Assembly: GCA_001247695.2 (NCBI GenBank)
Contig: LGRX02003627.1
Location: 1-64,000, forward strand
DNA from: Cymbomonas tetramitiformis
Taxonomy: Eukaryota; Chlorophyta; Pyramimonadophyceae; Pyramimonadales; Pyramimonadaceae
DNA length: 64,000 nt
Direction of reading: 5' to 3'
Part shown: in pieces, positions 22,184 to 33,413 of the stretch
Numbering within the stretch: the first letter of the stretch is position 1
Layout of the letters: every line of letters starts with the position of its first letter
Position numbers and translations under genes: made by a program
Notes under the pieces: generated by a model
Databases searched by the model: none
Seen by the model: the letters and a program-made list of their open reading frames with translations, nothing else
Told to the model about the DNA's origin: nothing

Positions 22184-22595
22184 GTGCAGCCCCGCATGCA
22201 GTCGCCGCCACCACCTGTATGAACATTATGGGTTGACTTCCACTTCAATACGTGCGTGGCTTTATTGGGGAGTAGATATACATCATAGTATTCAGTTTGC
22301 TGGGGGGAATGTAAATTCAAATCGCACTGTCACGCAACTCACTGCAAATGCGCACATGGGAGCTTCCTACCACTCGCGGCCTTGGATTTCGTGTCTTTGC
22401 CGTTGCCCAGATGCGCGCCATGCGTCGTGACAAGAGTATTCTGATTGGTGACACGTATCCGAAGGCAATCGCGCCCTGGTGGGGGGCGGACGCGCGGAGG
22501 ACTGTGGCATGCGGCAGCCCGATAGCCTGCTGAGTAGGCAGCATCGTTCTGGTAGCTGAGTTGGAGAATGGGAGGAGGGTTGAATGTGCGGTCAG

Positions 22596-23080
22596 GAGTA
22601 ACATGCACCGACGTCATGGCTCCGGGGGAGGGGCATTTGTGCGCATATGTGGGCCCCGTCGCGACGTTGCCCTGGGCGTGCCCGGAGGGCTTCCACGGGG
22701 ACGGCGAGCAATGCACGGAGTGCCACCTGTCCGCACGCATCGCCGCCTCCACCATCACTGCCAGCGGAGCCGTGACGCGCTCAGGCTGGCGCCGAGGGGA
22801 GCGAGTGCAGATACATGGGCAGCTGGACGGCCTCAGCCACGCGCAGTGCACCAATCAGGAGGGCACCATGTTCAACTGGGACGGTGCCACGTCAGATGGC
22901 GCCCACCTCCAGCTCACTGCAACGGAGAATCGAGCAGACACCCTGAAGCTGACCCTGCCAAAAGTCAACCTCGTTGTGGGGCTGGGCTACACCTTGAGCT
23001 TGACGGCATATCTGGCCGGGCGCCCCACCGCGCAGCACACCGTGTCCGCCAGTTTTTTTGTGGCGTCGCAGCCACTGCAG
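22596..23080 (+). CDS. Exon: last EGF-like unit and Ig/REJ-like beta domain
   Basis: Acceptor GCGGTCAG, phase 1 (G|GA GTA). VTCTDVMAPGEGHLC and CPEGFHGDGEQC close the EGF run. The following ARIAASTITASGAVTRSGW ... LTATENRADTLKLTLPK ... YTLSLTAYLAG is beta-sandwich-like and resembles the start of REJ regions in polycystins. Donor CTGCAG|GTGGGA is phase 0. Confidence 0.75.
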
Positions 23081-23469
23081 GTGGGAGGGCATGTCCCTTG
23101 CTACCGCGAGGGCAGTGCATGCGCCCCTGACCTTCCCCTTCCCTCGCAGCCACCGCAGATCTGAGTGCATGCATCACTGCTACATACAGGGGCAATGAGT
23201 GCCCCACGCTTTCACCCCCTTCTACCATACCACATCTTGGAGTGCTGCTATGCGAGAAGCGGCTTTCACCCCCGCGTCCCCGCATCCTTCCACGATTGTG
23301 TGGGGCACTGTGGACCCATGCGCAGACCCTCCACCATTTGAACCTGCGCCGCTGACCTGAAAACAGGAGCCCTCCATGAGCAGCATGCCATCCTCGATAA
23401 GTACGCATTCATCATCGCGACGTGAGAGTTGGAGGCGCTGAACCAACAGAAGGGATGTGCGTGGCGCAG

Positions 23470-23829
23470 GTGGTGATCCGGGGGGGAGATGCGGTGGTAG
23501 GGAGAGGTGGGGACGTGATTCTCTCGGTAGAGAACAGCGAGGACCCGGACGGCGAGCCCGGCCTTATTGCCTATGAATGGTGGTGCAAGTGCACATCCGC
23601 CGGTGCTGGAAGCAGGGCGTGCCGAGACTCAGAGGGGCAGTTACTTCCTAGCCGCATGACGAACGAGACGCTGCACTTGACGCTGCAGGGGGCGGAGGAG
23701 GGGGGGGTAATGAATTACACCTTCACGGTGACTGCTTCGAAGGGCGCTCGCACCTCCCAGCGCAGCACCCCCATCACCGTCCTCAGCACGCCACCTTTGT
23801 CCATGGTCATCACGCCTGTGGTGGGGAAG
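23470..23829 (+). CDS. Exon: REJ-like domain
   Basis: CAG|GTGGTG start, phase 0, 120 codons, donor GGGAAG|GTGCGC. VVIRGGDAVVGRGGDVILSV then SEDPDG ... IAYEWWCKC and YTFTVTASKGARTS follow the REJ pattern (DPD - YxW-x-C - fxvtas). In polycystin-1 and sea urchin egg-jelly receptors this region precedes the GPS. Confidence 0.78.
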
Positions 23830-24307
23830 GTGCGCCCTCCGGCAGCCCTGGTAACACACTTCCATCCTACCAGTCCGTATGATTATGGTGTGTTGGGACG
23901 CGCCCACACAGAAGATTGCCGAGGGGTGCGTTTGACCAATCACGGATGGCCACGAGAGGTCCGCGACCGCGCGGATCTGACCCACAGATCAGCCAATGGA
24001 CACTCATTGGGGCCCATTGAGCAGGAGCACTTAGCAAAGCAAAACAAGAGAGCACACGCGTGTCACACTCGAAACCAAGTCTGGCCGTGGATGATCTCAA
24101 CCGGGGACCACATGGTCCCCTTCCCTGCCGGTGTGTTACAATCTTGTTGCGACGCTGTTGAATCCAACCGAACGAAACCAAGCCGCTGGCATTTGGTGTG
24201 ATTATCACAGCCACCCAAGTTGATGCCGCTGTCACGATGGGATCAATCGAGGATCTGGCCTTCCCTTCATATGCACTCCTCAGCACATACGAATGTGGAT
24301 GCTGCAG

Positions 24308-25060
24308 GTCAATCCCACGGAGCCGCTTGCTCTACAGTCGGAGGTTACCTCAGAGGACCCCGCCAGCCTGCACATGGTGTGGAGCTGCACGCTCGAGCCA
24401 GAAGGGCAGGCGTTCCCGCTGACGCCGCCGATGCTGCTATCACCCGTCACCCAGGAGAACATCGTGCTGCGTGAACACGTGCTTACTGAGGGGCACGCCT
24501 ACCGCTTCCAGCTCAGCGCGCATGACCGTCTCGGAGCCGCCTCGGCGGCTATCACGGTGGTGATGAACAGTCCCCCTACTGGCGGCGGCGTGGTGGTGAG
24601 GCCCACGGAGGGGGTAGCGCTCAGCACTGTGTTCACCATTATTGCCCCAGATTGGCGCGACGACGACCCGCCTCTTACTTTCCAGCAGCTCTACCGTGTG
24701 GTGGGGGCTGGAACGAACTCCTCCCTGCAAGAGGAGGCGGACGAGGGGTGGAGACCCCTGGTGAGCGACCACGGGCCCCTGGGGCAGCCCCCACAGCTCG
24801 AGGCCGTGCTGCCTGAGGCGGGGATCGCGCTGCATGGAGATCTGGTGCAGGTGTGTGTGTCCGTAATGGACGCATATGGCGCCACTGCTACAGCTGAGAC
24901 CTCCGTGACGGTTCGCACGGCGGCAGTGTTGGATGCGGCGCCCGTGCTGGGGAGAGTAGATCGCCAAATCATGAACGGCGATACGGACGCGGCAATGCGT
25001 GACATCCTAGGGCTCAGCGCTGATCTCAACAGGCGCAGTAATGAACTGGCACATTTACAG
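24308..25060 (+). CDS. Exon: REJ-like region, second part
   Basis: Acceptor GATGCTGCAG and donor TTACAG|GTAGGG, both phase 0, 251 codons. VNPTEPLALQSEV ... DPASLHMVWSC repeats the DP-xxWxC pattern. YRFQLSAHDRLGAASAAITV is the closing strand. NSPPTGGGVVVRPTEG, then TVFTIIAPDWRDDDPPLTFQ, matches the 'NxPPxxG ... F ...a..W.Dd..PL.Y.f' signature of REJ/GPS proteins. The end (DTDAAMRDILGLSADLNRR) is helical and leads to the GAIN-like segment. Confidence 0.8.
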
Positions 25061-25670
25061 GTAGGGAAGCTCTCTCGCCTCCCTCTCCCTCTCTCCCCAT
25101 CTTCCTCTCTCTGAATATCCCTCTCTGAATCAATTACCCGGAGTCTTTTCCGATTGCTGAGTCGAAGAAGTAGAAGAAGAAGTCGGTGCAGCCGCCTCAC
25201 AGAAGGTGAGCGTGGCTAGTATTACCCGCCTGTATGTGCTCCCACACACCTTCGGCGTGACGCTGGGTCGCAGAACACTCTGAAACCAGCGCGGCCTTGC
25301 CTGCTCCAGGTCGCGCGGAATGTAGACAACCAAAAACAGATAGCAACCGATGGCAACTGAGTCGCATTCGAAGCTACCCTCGTTGCGCTGGGGAAGCAAT
25401 ATAATTGTGGCTGTGCTGTCGGGACTCGGGCCGTTGAGCGGGGTATAAGCTTCATTTCGCTTCTGGTTCAGTTCCACCGGGTCTGCCACCCAGGGCGCTG
25501 CCTCTCTTTCATATGCACATGCCATCCATCCCTGTCATGTCCATATGCTTCCCACCCGCCATTCATGCACCATCCCATTGCCAGGCTCTGCGCTCTTTGA
25601 ACAAACAGTCAGATGTGCTCAGTGCTTACTCATGACATGACGCTTTTGTGGTCTGCCGGGTGTTTCACAG

Positions 25671-26351
25671 AGCATCGAGCGGCGCATGCTGGGAGTAAGC
25701 GCGCAGGGCGAGACCTCAGCCGCCCGCGCCACTCTGCTCGAGGGTGTGGCAGCTCTCCACGGCAGCTTCTTCCCCACCTCCGGCTCAGTGGCCTCCCTGG
25801 CAGAGATGGCACGTGGAGTGCTTGCTGTGCCCTACGAGCTGACCAATCAAACGCAGGCCTTGGGGCTGCAGCTGGTGGAGAGTCTGATCGCGGACACCGC
25901 AGAGGGCAAAGCGCAGATGAAAGCTGGGACCGCAATAACAGTACTAGAAGCTCTCAGCAGCTTGAACGAAGCCAACCAATCGGCCACGGGCACAGCGGGT
26001 GAGACCCGAGCTGCTGTGGCGGCTGGAGACGTCGCCGCATCGACATCCGAGGGCATCGCACGAAGCGCAGAGTGCCAGGCCCTCGCTACGCAGCTGTCGG
26101 CGGCGGTCCTGGTGGGGGCGGTGGACGGGGAGGTTGCGCGAAGAGCAGGCTCCGCCACGATGGCCATATCTGCGCAGCGATGCCGTGCTGACCTCGAGGA
26201 CTCTTGCCTGTACAACCGCCCGCACTTCACAGATGGCGTCGCAGCAATGTTTCCTGCCTCCCTTGGCCCCGCACTTGCAGGCCATGCGCCAAACTGCTCC
26301 GCCGCTGGGGGCTGTGCTCTGACGAGGACGACGGCGCGCAGCTCCATGCAG
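25671..26351 (+). CDS. Exon: helical GAIN-like segment
   Basis: Acceptor GTGTTTCACAG, donor CCATGCAG|GTCGCT, phase 0 at both ends, 227 codons. Alanine-rich amphipathic helices (LEGVAALHGSFFPTSGSVAS, ALGLQLVESLIADTAEG, and similar) between REJ and GPS are what the helical subdomain of a GAIN fold looks like. I infer GAIN from position. The donor has C at +3, which is weak. Confidence 0.65.
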
Positions 26352-26497
26352 GTCGCTCCCTCTCTCACTCTCTCTTTGCCCCGTTCCAGCGCATCGCCCC
26401 TCCAGTCACTGCCCTTCCTGTCCAAACAGCCTGCTTGCCGTGTGGGTCATTGTGATGTGCGTCATTCGCTCAATTCTGCTGTACAACTTGCCATTAG

Positions 26498-26506
26498 TAT
26501 CATCAC

Positions 26507-26541
<35 letters not shown>

Positions 26542-26548
26542 CCATCAT
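26498..26548. repeat. (ATC)n microsatellite in intron
   Basis: About 16 ATC/CAT triplets, interrupted by single CAC triplets, within intron 26352-26666. Confidence 0.9.
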
Positions 26549-26666
26549 CACAGTTTTAGTCACACACACACATGAGTACCACTGTCTTCACCAGGCTGGC
26601 TTATTGTTTTCGTCTGGTGTATGTCACCGAGCGTAGCAGCGGTCTCATCTCGTACCGGCCTGGCAG

Positions 26667-28877
26667 GTGCGGGTCCTAAGTATGGCCACGGAGGCGCACG
26701 ACTCCGCGGGAACGCCGGAGAAGGAAGCAAGCACCACTGTGGCAGCAAGCGGAACCGTGACCGCCTCGCTGTTGGACGCCGGCGGCAACAACAGCGAGGT
26801 GGAGGTGGCAGGGTTACGCGAGGGCGTCGTGATCGACATTGCGATCGGGCCGGCATACCGCGGCGTCACCGTGGCGGAGGCGGAGGCGCGCATGGGCTCC
26901 TCCTGGAGGGGGCGTCTGGTGTGCGAGTTCTGGGACACTCCCAATCGGAGCTACTCTTCTGCCGGGTGTGCCGCGCTGCCCAATCCGGCACCGGCGGGGG
27001 CAGACCTGTACTGGCGCACCTCCGATACGACAGGGTACTCAACCTTCGATATGATGTGGGCAGTGGGGAATGCGGTGCTGACGGACGGATGTGAGGAGAC
27101 CTGGGGCGCCACGCTCCCCGAGTACGCCGGCGCGGACGCCGGCTACCGGAAGTACGGGCACTGGCACGGTGCACCCAATGCCAGCGCCGGGATCAACGCG
27201 GCAAGCACGGATGCGTCCGAGGAGGGGCCAGCCTCGCGGGCACCGGCAGTGTGGGAGCCAGGCGGATGCGCGCTGGTTGATCCCGCGGGGAACTCCACCA
27301 CAGCGTGCGTGTGGGACTGGACCCGGCAGCGGTTCGTGGGTGGTGGGTGCGTGGTGGCGGCAGCGCAGTCGTGCCTGTGCACACACCTGACAGACTTCCG
27401 TGCGGCGCATGTGCGGCAGGAGATGGAGCCGCCATGGCTCGCCGCAGCGAGCGTCGACCAGATGGTCTCGGTAAGCCTTGGAGACCTGGAGGACGCCTAC
27501 ATTCTGTTCATCCTGGTGTTTGGTATCATCGGCACGGCTGCTCTCTTGGGCACGCTCTCCACGTGGCAGCACAGCGCTGAGCGGCAATCCCTCTTGGAAG
27601 CCCTCGTGACACCATATGGCACCGGCGCCTTGGGGTGCCGCCAGATCTACGGGCAGCTCTGGACATGGGGGGTCTTCGAGGAGGAGGTCCACTTCCCTGG
27701 GGCGAAGCTCCTCAGCAAGTACGGGCGCCGCTGGATGATACATTCTGAGAGAGCGAGAAGCGTGGCCAGCAAGAAGCACTTTATAACACGGCAGCTAACA
27801 GGAATCTCCTGTGCGAGGGAGGAGAAGCGGGCAAGAGGGGGAAGTAATCAGGATACGTCAGCCTCGCCATGGTTAGATCGAAAGATAGCATCCAACCTCC
27901 AAGTGGAGGGATTGCAGAATGAACATGCACACTTCGTGCGGACGCCCACGCTGCAGCGCGCGCTGGGGCACGTGGAGTCTTCGAGCAGGAACTGGGGCCT
28001 CGCGCACGCGCTGGCCCAATCAATTCAAAAGCGCTGGAGTCGCTGGGATCCCACACGCAACAAGTATCAGGCCAGTGGATGCAAGGAGGCGGAGGGACTG
28101 GCAGCGGAGCGACCGAGACGGTCAAGGCGCACCTCCTCCTACTCTGCCGCTGCGCCTTTGCTGGAGGCGCCCCCGCTGCGACCGTCAGTCACCCAACCTG
28201 CGCCAGCCTGCTTAAGGAAGGTTCCGCATGAAGCGCCGCAGTTGGAGCTTCTTCCAGACGCGCGAGTGGCTGGACAAGGGGAGGAGGCGGCTCCGACGCG
28301 TGAGCCCACGCCGAGTCCTGACCGGGAGGAAGAGCACCAGGGAACGGCCGAAGAGATGCTTGCGGGTGACAGCCAAGCGCCAGGAGGGAAGAGCGAAGTG
28401 GAGGAGGAATTCACAAGAACTGGCCCATGTGACGGGTCCGGTGGGCATGCCGGGCACGGGAGTGAAGAGAGGGATCACCCCGTGACAGACCTCCCATCGC
28501 ACGACCCACCAATGGCAACGCGAGCGATATTGACGACATCCGCAAAAAGACTGAAGAGGGCGTATGCTCGCATGCAAACAGTGCGGAACATGTTGAAAGT
28601 GTCTTCTGTCAATGGCAAGGGCGTGGTGGAACAAGAGCCCATGGTTGCGAGGGAGGCTGGGGTGGTGGGCAGAAAAACGAGATTGAAGAATGCTTATGCT
28701 CGCATGCGCGCGGTTCATCTCATGTCGAGAGTGACCACTTCCAATGTCGAGGACGTGGTGGACCAAGAGCGCCTGGTTGTGATGCAGGTTGGGGCGGTGG
28801 GCAGCAAGCTGCTGCAATGGCACCGGAGTCAAACACTGGCAAGAAGTCAACGGGGAAGAGAATCAAGATTTCAAGTG
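26667..28877 (+). CDS. Exon: GPS site, first membrane helix, long cytoplasmic region
   Basis: CAG|GTGCGG start, phase 0. The beta part of the GAIN domain leads to a full GPS: CVWDWTRQRF ... GGGC ... CLCTHLTDFRA (27300-27404), with cleavage expected between Leu and Thr of HLT. A hydrophobic helix (AYILFILVFGIIGTAALLG, about 27496-27555) follows 35 residues later. The next about 430 residues are hydrophilic, basic and Ser/Pro-rich, so cytoplasmic, with a duplicated segment of about 50 residues (KRLKRAYARMQTVRNM and TRLKNAYARMRAVHLM, 28530-28800). The open frame runs on to TGA at 29190, but GTAGGA at 28878 gives a phase-0 join to the next exon. A stop at 29190 is the alternative end. No PLAT domain was seen where polycystins have one. 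Confidence 0.72.
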
Positions 28878-29399
28878 GTAGGAGCTCTCGGCGTCGCACA
28901 CCTGTGTCTCCCTCCACAGAGTTCCGCAGGATCCGTTGTTTTGCCTTCGACTCGGCTCAAATCTCCCAGGGCGTTGCTTGCCCGCATGGCGCTCACTGCT
29001 GTAGCTCCTATGATGGCGCTCACTGCTTCCAGGCAGACGCCCCCTTCTCCAGGGGTTGTATTGCCGGCAGTGGCCCCGCTGAGTGAGGAGGTGCCATTCG
29101 TTACATTCGCAGAGCATGTCTGCAACAACCGCAGGGCAGCCTTGTCGACCTTTGCTGGACTTGCAGGGCTCAGTCATCCGCCTATAGCTTGATGTAACAA
29201 AAACTGTGCTGCCTGTATTGAGGAGGCAATAAATCCTCTCTGTGTCTGGTTGCCTGCGTGAGGCAGCTCCCTCAGCATGCAGGCGATTCAGGAGGGGGGA
29301 GGGGGGCGTGGAGATGAAGGACGCGCGGGTTTCAGATTTATTTTTATCTTTGAATCTCCAACAGCCAACTAGCTCGGGGGGGCACTGTTGTGTCTGCAG

Positions 29400-29753
29400 A
29401 AACGAGTAGTTCACGCAAGAAGTGGGGAAGAGCTGTGGGAGATGCTGCGGGTCCGGTTGCGAGGTGTCTGCCCGTTCATCTGCCACTTGCTGAAGATGCG
29501 CGACCTCAGAAGCACCGCGCATCTCTGCGACTTCATGCGCTTCAGCCCGACCATGCTCGCGCTCCACGTCCCTATCGACGCCCTGCGCGATGCAAAGGCG
29601 AGGACAGCCGCACACATGGCGATAGAGAATGTTGTACCCCCGTCACCGGCTGAGAGTCAACCAGCACCGGAACGGGCTCAGCAGCAGCCAGTGGAACGAC
29701 TGCTGGGTACTGCGCTGGTGCTTGCGTTCCTGAATATGCACAGCATCGTGCAG
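29400..29753 (+). CDS. Exon: cytoplasmic/membrane segment of polycystin-like part
   Basis: Acceptor TGTGTCTGCAG, donor ATCGTGCAG|GTGGGT, phase 0, 118 codons. ARSGEELWEMLRVRLRG, then HLLKMRDLRSTAHLCDFMRF, resembles the pre-helix segments of GPS-multispan proteins, and LLGTALVLAFLNMHSIV near the end is moderately hydrophobic. Function is inferred from context only. Confidence 0.6.
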
Positions 29754-29998
29754 GTGGGTACCCCGCGTGAAGGGACAATCATCCCGCCGCCTCTTGAGGA
29801 GTGTGGCAGACCACTGTGCCTTTAACTCGAGGAAAGACAGAGGGTGGTAGTCACCCTCTGTGTCTCTTGATTTGTCATGGGAGCACCTCGGTGCCCACAT
29901 TAGGTTTCTGCGTCCCTTCATCGCCCTGCATGTGTCCCTCTCTCGGATGGTGCCTGAAGCGGGAGGCCCTGCATATGTCCTTTGCTCGGGTGGTGCAG

Positions 29999-30124
29999 GT
30001 AAACAATCAGTTACAGGTTGCAAAGCGCGTGAACTGGGCGCAGCCGCATGTACACCTCGGCATAGAGGCGTACATAGGACTCTTCAAGGCGATGCTCAGT
30101 CAGAGCAGGGACATGCTCCTACAG
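29999..30124 (+). CDS. Exon: 42-codon segment
   Basis: GTGGTGCAG acceptor, CTACAG|GTCTGG donor, phase 0, exactly 42 codons (VNNQLQVAKRVNWAQPHVHL ... SQSRDMLLQ). Amphipathic helix. I include it because frame and phases fit both neighbours. Confidence 0.5.
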
Positions 30125-30889
30125 GTCTGGCCTGCCCCTCCTCGCAGTCCACTTGGCATTATGGCCCGCCCCCCCCGCAATTTAGCGCCGGTGACATTTA
30201 CGATCACAAGTATCAATCAGGAAGGTGCTCTGCCTATGCTCTACAACTGCGCATGGTATCTAAATCTGTACCTATAATATCATGGATCAACAATGTGAAA
30301 TATGCTGGTAGCAGCTGTGCTATGAGCAGGCTGGTTATTTTTCCCCTACCGCTGAGGACTCATATCGCTGCCCCCTCGATGGAGAAGCAGAAGGGCGGCC
30401 GCCGGGACTGTGGTGCCATCAGGCCTGCTGCATCAACTCTTGAGAGCGCCGATGCTGTGACGACAGCTGGCGAGGCACTTCCTTCTCGGTTGAGCTCAGC
30501 TGAGTGCTCTGAGTTAATCGCAGCTTCAGGAAGCACGGCCCTTCTGTTCCAGGTTCCCGGTTTCCAGATCACCAACTGGACTCGACGGGAGCGTCGCGCA
30601 TGCTGGGCATACGTGTTGCATTGATACGATTTGCCGGAAATCTGCAAAGTCAGAATGGACAAGATGGAGATCCACCGCCGACATGAATCCGGCCCTTGAT
30701 CACATAAAGCGGCCTTAAGTGCAATATGACCCTTCCATGATCGTACGTGCGTCTGCATAGGTTGGTGGGGGAATGGGGGAGCAATGGAATTTCTCCTATG
30801 TTTACGCCAACCTCACTAGCAACGTTCGCTGGCGACCAAATTATTGTCTGCTGTTTTGACGGGCACCAGGAGAACTGCGCAAACCTTCA

Positions 30890-30982
30890 TCCCACGAGTC
30901 ATCCTACGAGTCATCCCACAAGTCGTCCCACGAGTCATCCCGCGAGTCATCCCACGAGTCATCCCTCGAGTCATCCCACGAG
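30890..30982. repeat. 12-bp tandem repeat (HPTS-coding)
   Basis: Units GTCATCCCACGA with variants, about eight copies, reading (HPTS)n on +. A Ser/Thr/Pro run like this could be a linker exon, but I found no matching splice sites, so it is listed as a repeat in intron 30125-31153. Confidence 0.75.
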
Positions 30983-31153
30983 TGGGCCTGGTCGATGCGA
31001 AGTTTGCTCCTCCTCTGAGATGACTTTTGGCTCCTTTCTTGCAGAGATAGCGCTTTGCTCTTTCTCATTTTGCGAAACGTCATTTTCCTCTCAGGGCCGG
31101 GCTCACCCTCCGCCATAGCCCGGGTCGCTGACTCGACGGGTATGTGGTGGCAG

Positions 31154-31618
31154 TCGGCACTGTGGAACCTGGCGCTGCTGCAGGATGCGGAGGGCGGCTT
31201 TGACCTGACAGATGCGCTGGCCAGGGCGCTGCACGCGGGAGCCAACACCGTAGCCCTCCTCTCGATAAGTGCTGTCCCGGCGGGATGCAGAGAGGACGTG
31301 CTGGCAGTGCTGCCGCAGGAGCTCCGGCAAGCCGGGGAGGCACAAGGACTATCAGAGCAGCGCGTGATGCGGCTGTGGGCGACAATGCTGGCCGTTGCAA
31401 AGATGCGCCTGCTACCGATCAGCCTGGTGTGGAACCCGGAGGCGGAGGTGGCAGAGCAGCAATCGGTGAGCTCGCAGGCATCGGCGTACATAAGAAAAGT
31501 GTGCGCAGAGCGGCCCGGCATCTGCGCAGCTGCTGTGGAAGCGGAGTCAAGAGCCGAGGCCGTGGTGTATGGGTGGCACCGCACCCGCATGGATGCCATG
31601 GCTCGGCTACGCCAAAAG
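31154..31618 (+). CDS. Exon: helical cytoplasmic domain
   Basis: Acceptor GTATGTGGTGGCAG, phase 0, 155 codons, donor CAAAAG|GTGAGA. An alternative acceptor at 31094 (CCTCTCAG) would add 20 residues but in phase 1, which does not match the previous exon. SALWNLALLQDAEGGFDLTD ... ALHAGANTVALLSI then long helices (VMRLWATMLAVAKMRLLPIS; SRAEAVVYGWHRTRMDAMAR). 'W ... qD.eGgfdlt..la.aL.a' is a pattern I associate with helical bundles in vWA-type proteins. No firm family. Confidence 0.6.
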
Positions 31619-32351
31619 GTGAGAACGAAACGACATCCCACTCAAGGGCCGAGGAGGTGCTGTCCGGGATTGTAGGGGCTCGGCACCCGATTAGAGTGTG
31701 TGTCGGTCTGCCATATGGGGTTGAGCTTGGCGCCGATATCTGCATGATTTTCACCCCACCAATCAAAACACTCGGGAAACCCTGTCGGGCTGCGCGATGT
31801 GACCACACCGGGGACCAAAGGCATCAGTGTCCTGCTGTATACCACAGACCCACCGTCTCGGAGATGACGAGGAGAACCAGGCCCTTTGCTCTCTTCGACG
31901 CTCCGCATCATCTCTGGCGGCACACCTCGCAGCCATAACCCCAGCCTCGGGTGGTCACAGAAGCGAAGCAGACGCCCTTTGGGCCTGCGCGTGCCCGAGC
32001 TTGCTCAGTATGGGCAACATGGCACACCACTCAAAACGTATATAATCGGTCAATGGTGTGACAAAACGTCAAAACATGTTGTATTCGACATCTGGCTGCC
32101 ATCATGAGGTGTTGGACGGGTGCTTCGGCCGTTGGTTGTGAAGTTTGCTGGCTGTCCCGCCGCAACGAGACCCTGCTCCTCCAAGGGCACGCAACCTCGC
32201 ACCGGGGGCGAGGATCGTCCCGGCTTTGGCCGGCACGCCTCACGCTATCGTGCGCGTGTAAGCCTTGAGGCAGGATGATGCACTAGGATGCTAAGCCTTA
32301 AGGCAGGATGATGCACTGCAGGCTGATTCTGACTGGTCCTGAGGGTGCCAG

Positions 32352-32612
32352 GTGCTCGCCGAAGGAGTGGGAAAGCTGCAGGGCTTTTATACAGACAAGG
32401 AGCAGTGGCAGCTGTGGTGGCAGTCCTGGGCTAGCAAGCTAAGTGAGTTAGGGAGGAGTCACCCCTGGATCGCTATTTACAGGACCCCTGTCAACGACCC
32501 GTTCAGCCGTACCCAGCGCATCACAGCGCAGTGCAATGTGTTACTCCTCTCGCTCATCCTCACCTTCATGCTGCACTTTACCAGGGCCCGACAGTGCTGT
32601 AGTCATTTCCAG
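32352..32612 (+). CDS. Exon: polycystin-type membrane helix region
   Basis: CCAG|GTGCTC start, TTCCAG|GTCTCG end, phase 0, 87 codons. HPWIAIYRTPVNDPFSRTQR is followed by a hydrophobic helix (CNVLLLSLILTFMLHF). 'H.w.s.......FsR.qR' just before a membrane helix is a hallmark of the second helix region of polycystin-1-type and related GPS-multispan proteins. Confidence 0.72.
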
Positions 32613-33413
32613 GTCTCGCCGCCCTCCTCACCTATCCTGTCACGCAAATTCCATCCACTGCATGGGGGTAGAGACCCCTACCCGCACAGCAGGCTTGCGT
32701 TGATACACCACCGCTCAGAGGAGCATGTTGACCATCAAGACTGCTATCGGACGTTCTCATTCCTTTGCCCCTTGACTGTCCAGTACGGAGGCTATCGACT
32801 AGCAGAGTGTTGACCCATCTGGCTCAGAATACGTTGCGAAGGTTTTGCCGATTTGCCCTGAGCCATACACCGGCTGCCTCGAGCTGAGTGCCAGGCAGAA
32901 ACCTGTTCTGCTGCGACTCCGTCATTGATGAGCACATCTCAGCTCGCGGCCAAGCAAGAGCCAGCCGGCCTGTCGGTGCATCTGCCTACTTTGCGGCGGT
33001 CGCCCCCAGAATTGAGTTCTACAAACATAAGCCAGCCGGTCTGTCGGTGCCAAGCATCTCCCATTCTGTGCTGATCGCCGCCAGGATTAAGCTCAACAAC
33101 AACAACAATCCCTGAGCCCTTTTGTGTTGTTGTCATGGATGCGGATGGTTTCGTTGTGATAGGTGCACCATTTCGCAACTGATGGCATGCAAACTATTGA
33201 CAACACAGCCTTATCTTGAACAGTAAGCAGTGGCTGGGCGGTGTCGCATTTAGCAAAAGATCACTCTGACGTTTTCCCCAGGCATCACTGTCATCCGTCG
33301 TCCACTAACTGTTGCTGTTGATATCCTCTAACTCCTCTTTTTTATATTCCGTGCGAATTCCTGGGTGGTCAGTCCTCGAGCCGGTGGTGAGTGAAAGGTG
33401 ATTCGTGTCGCAG

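Noticed and set aside
25583..25619. A possible mini-exon (ALRSLNKQSDVLS) between REJ and GAIN-like exons
   Set aside because: It has an acceptor and a GTGCTT donor but ends in phase 1, while the next exon needs phase 0. Skipping it joins 25060 to 25671 cleanly.
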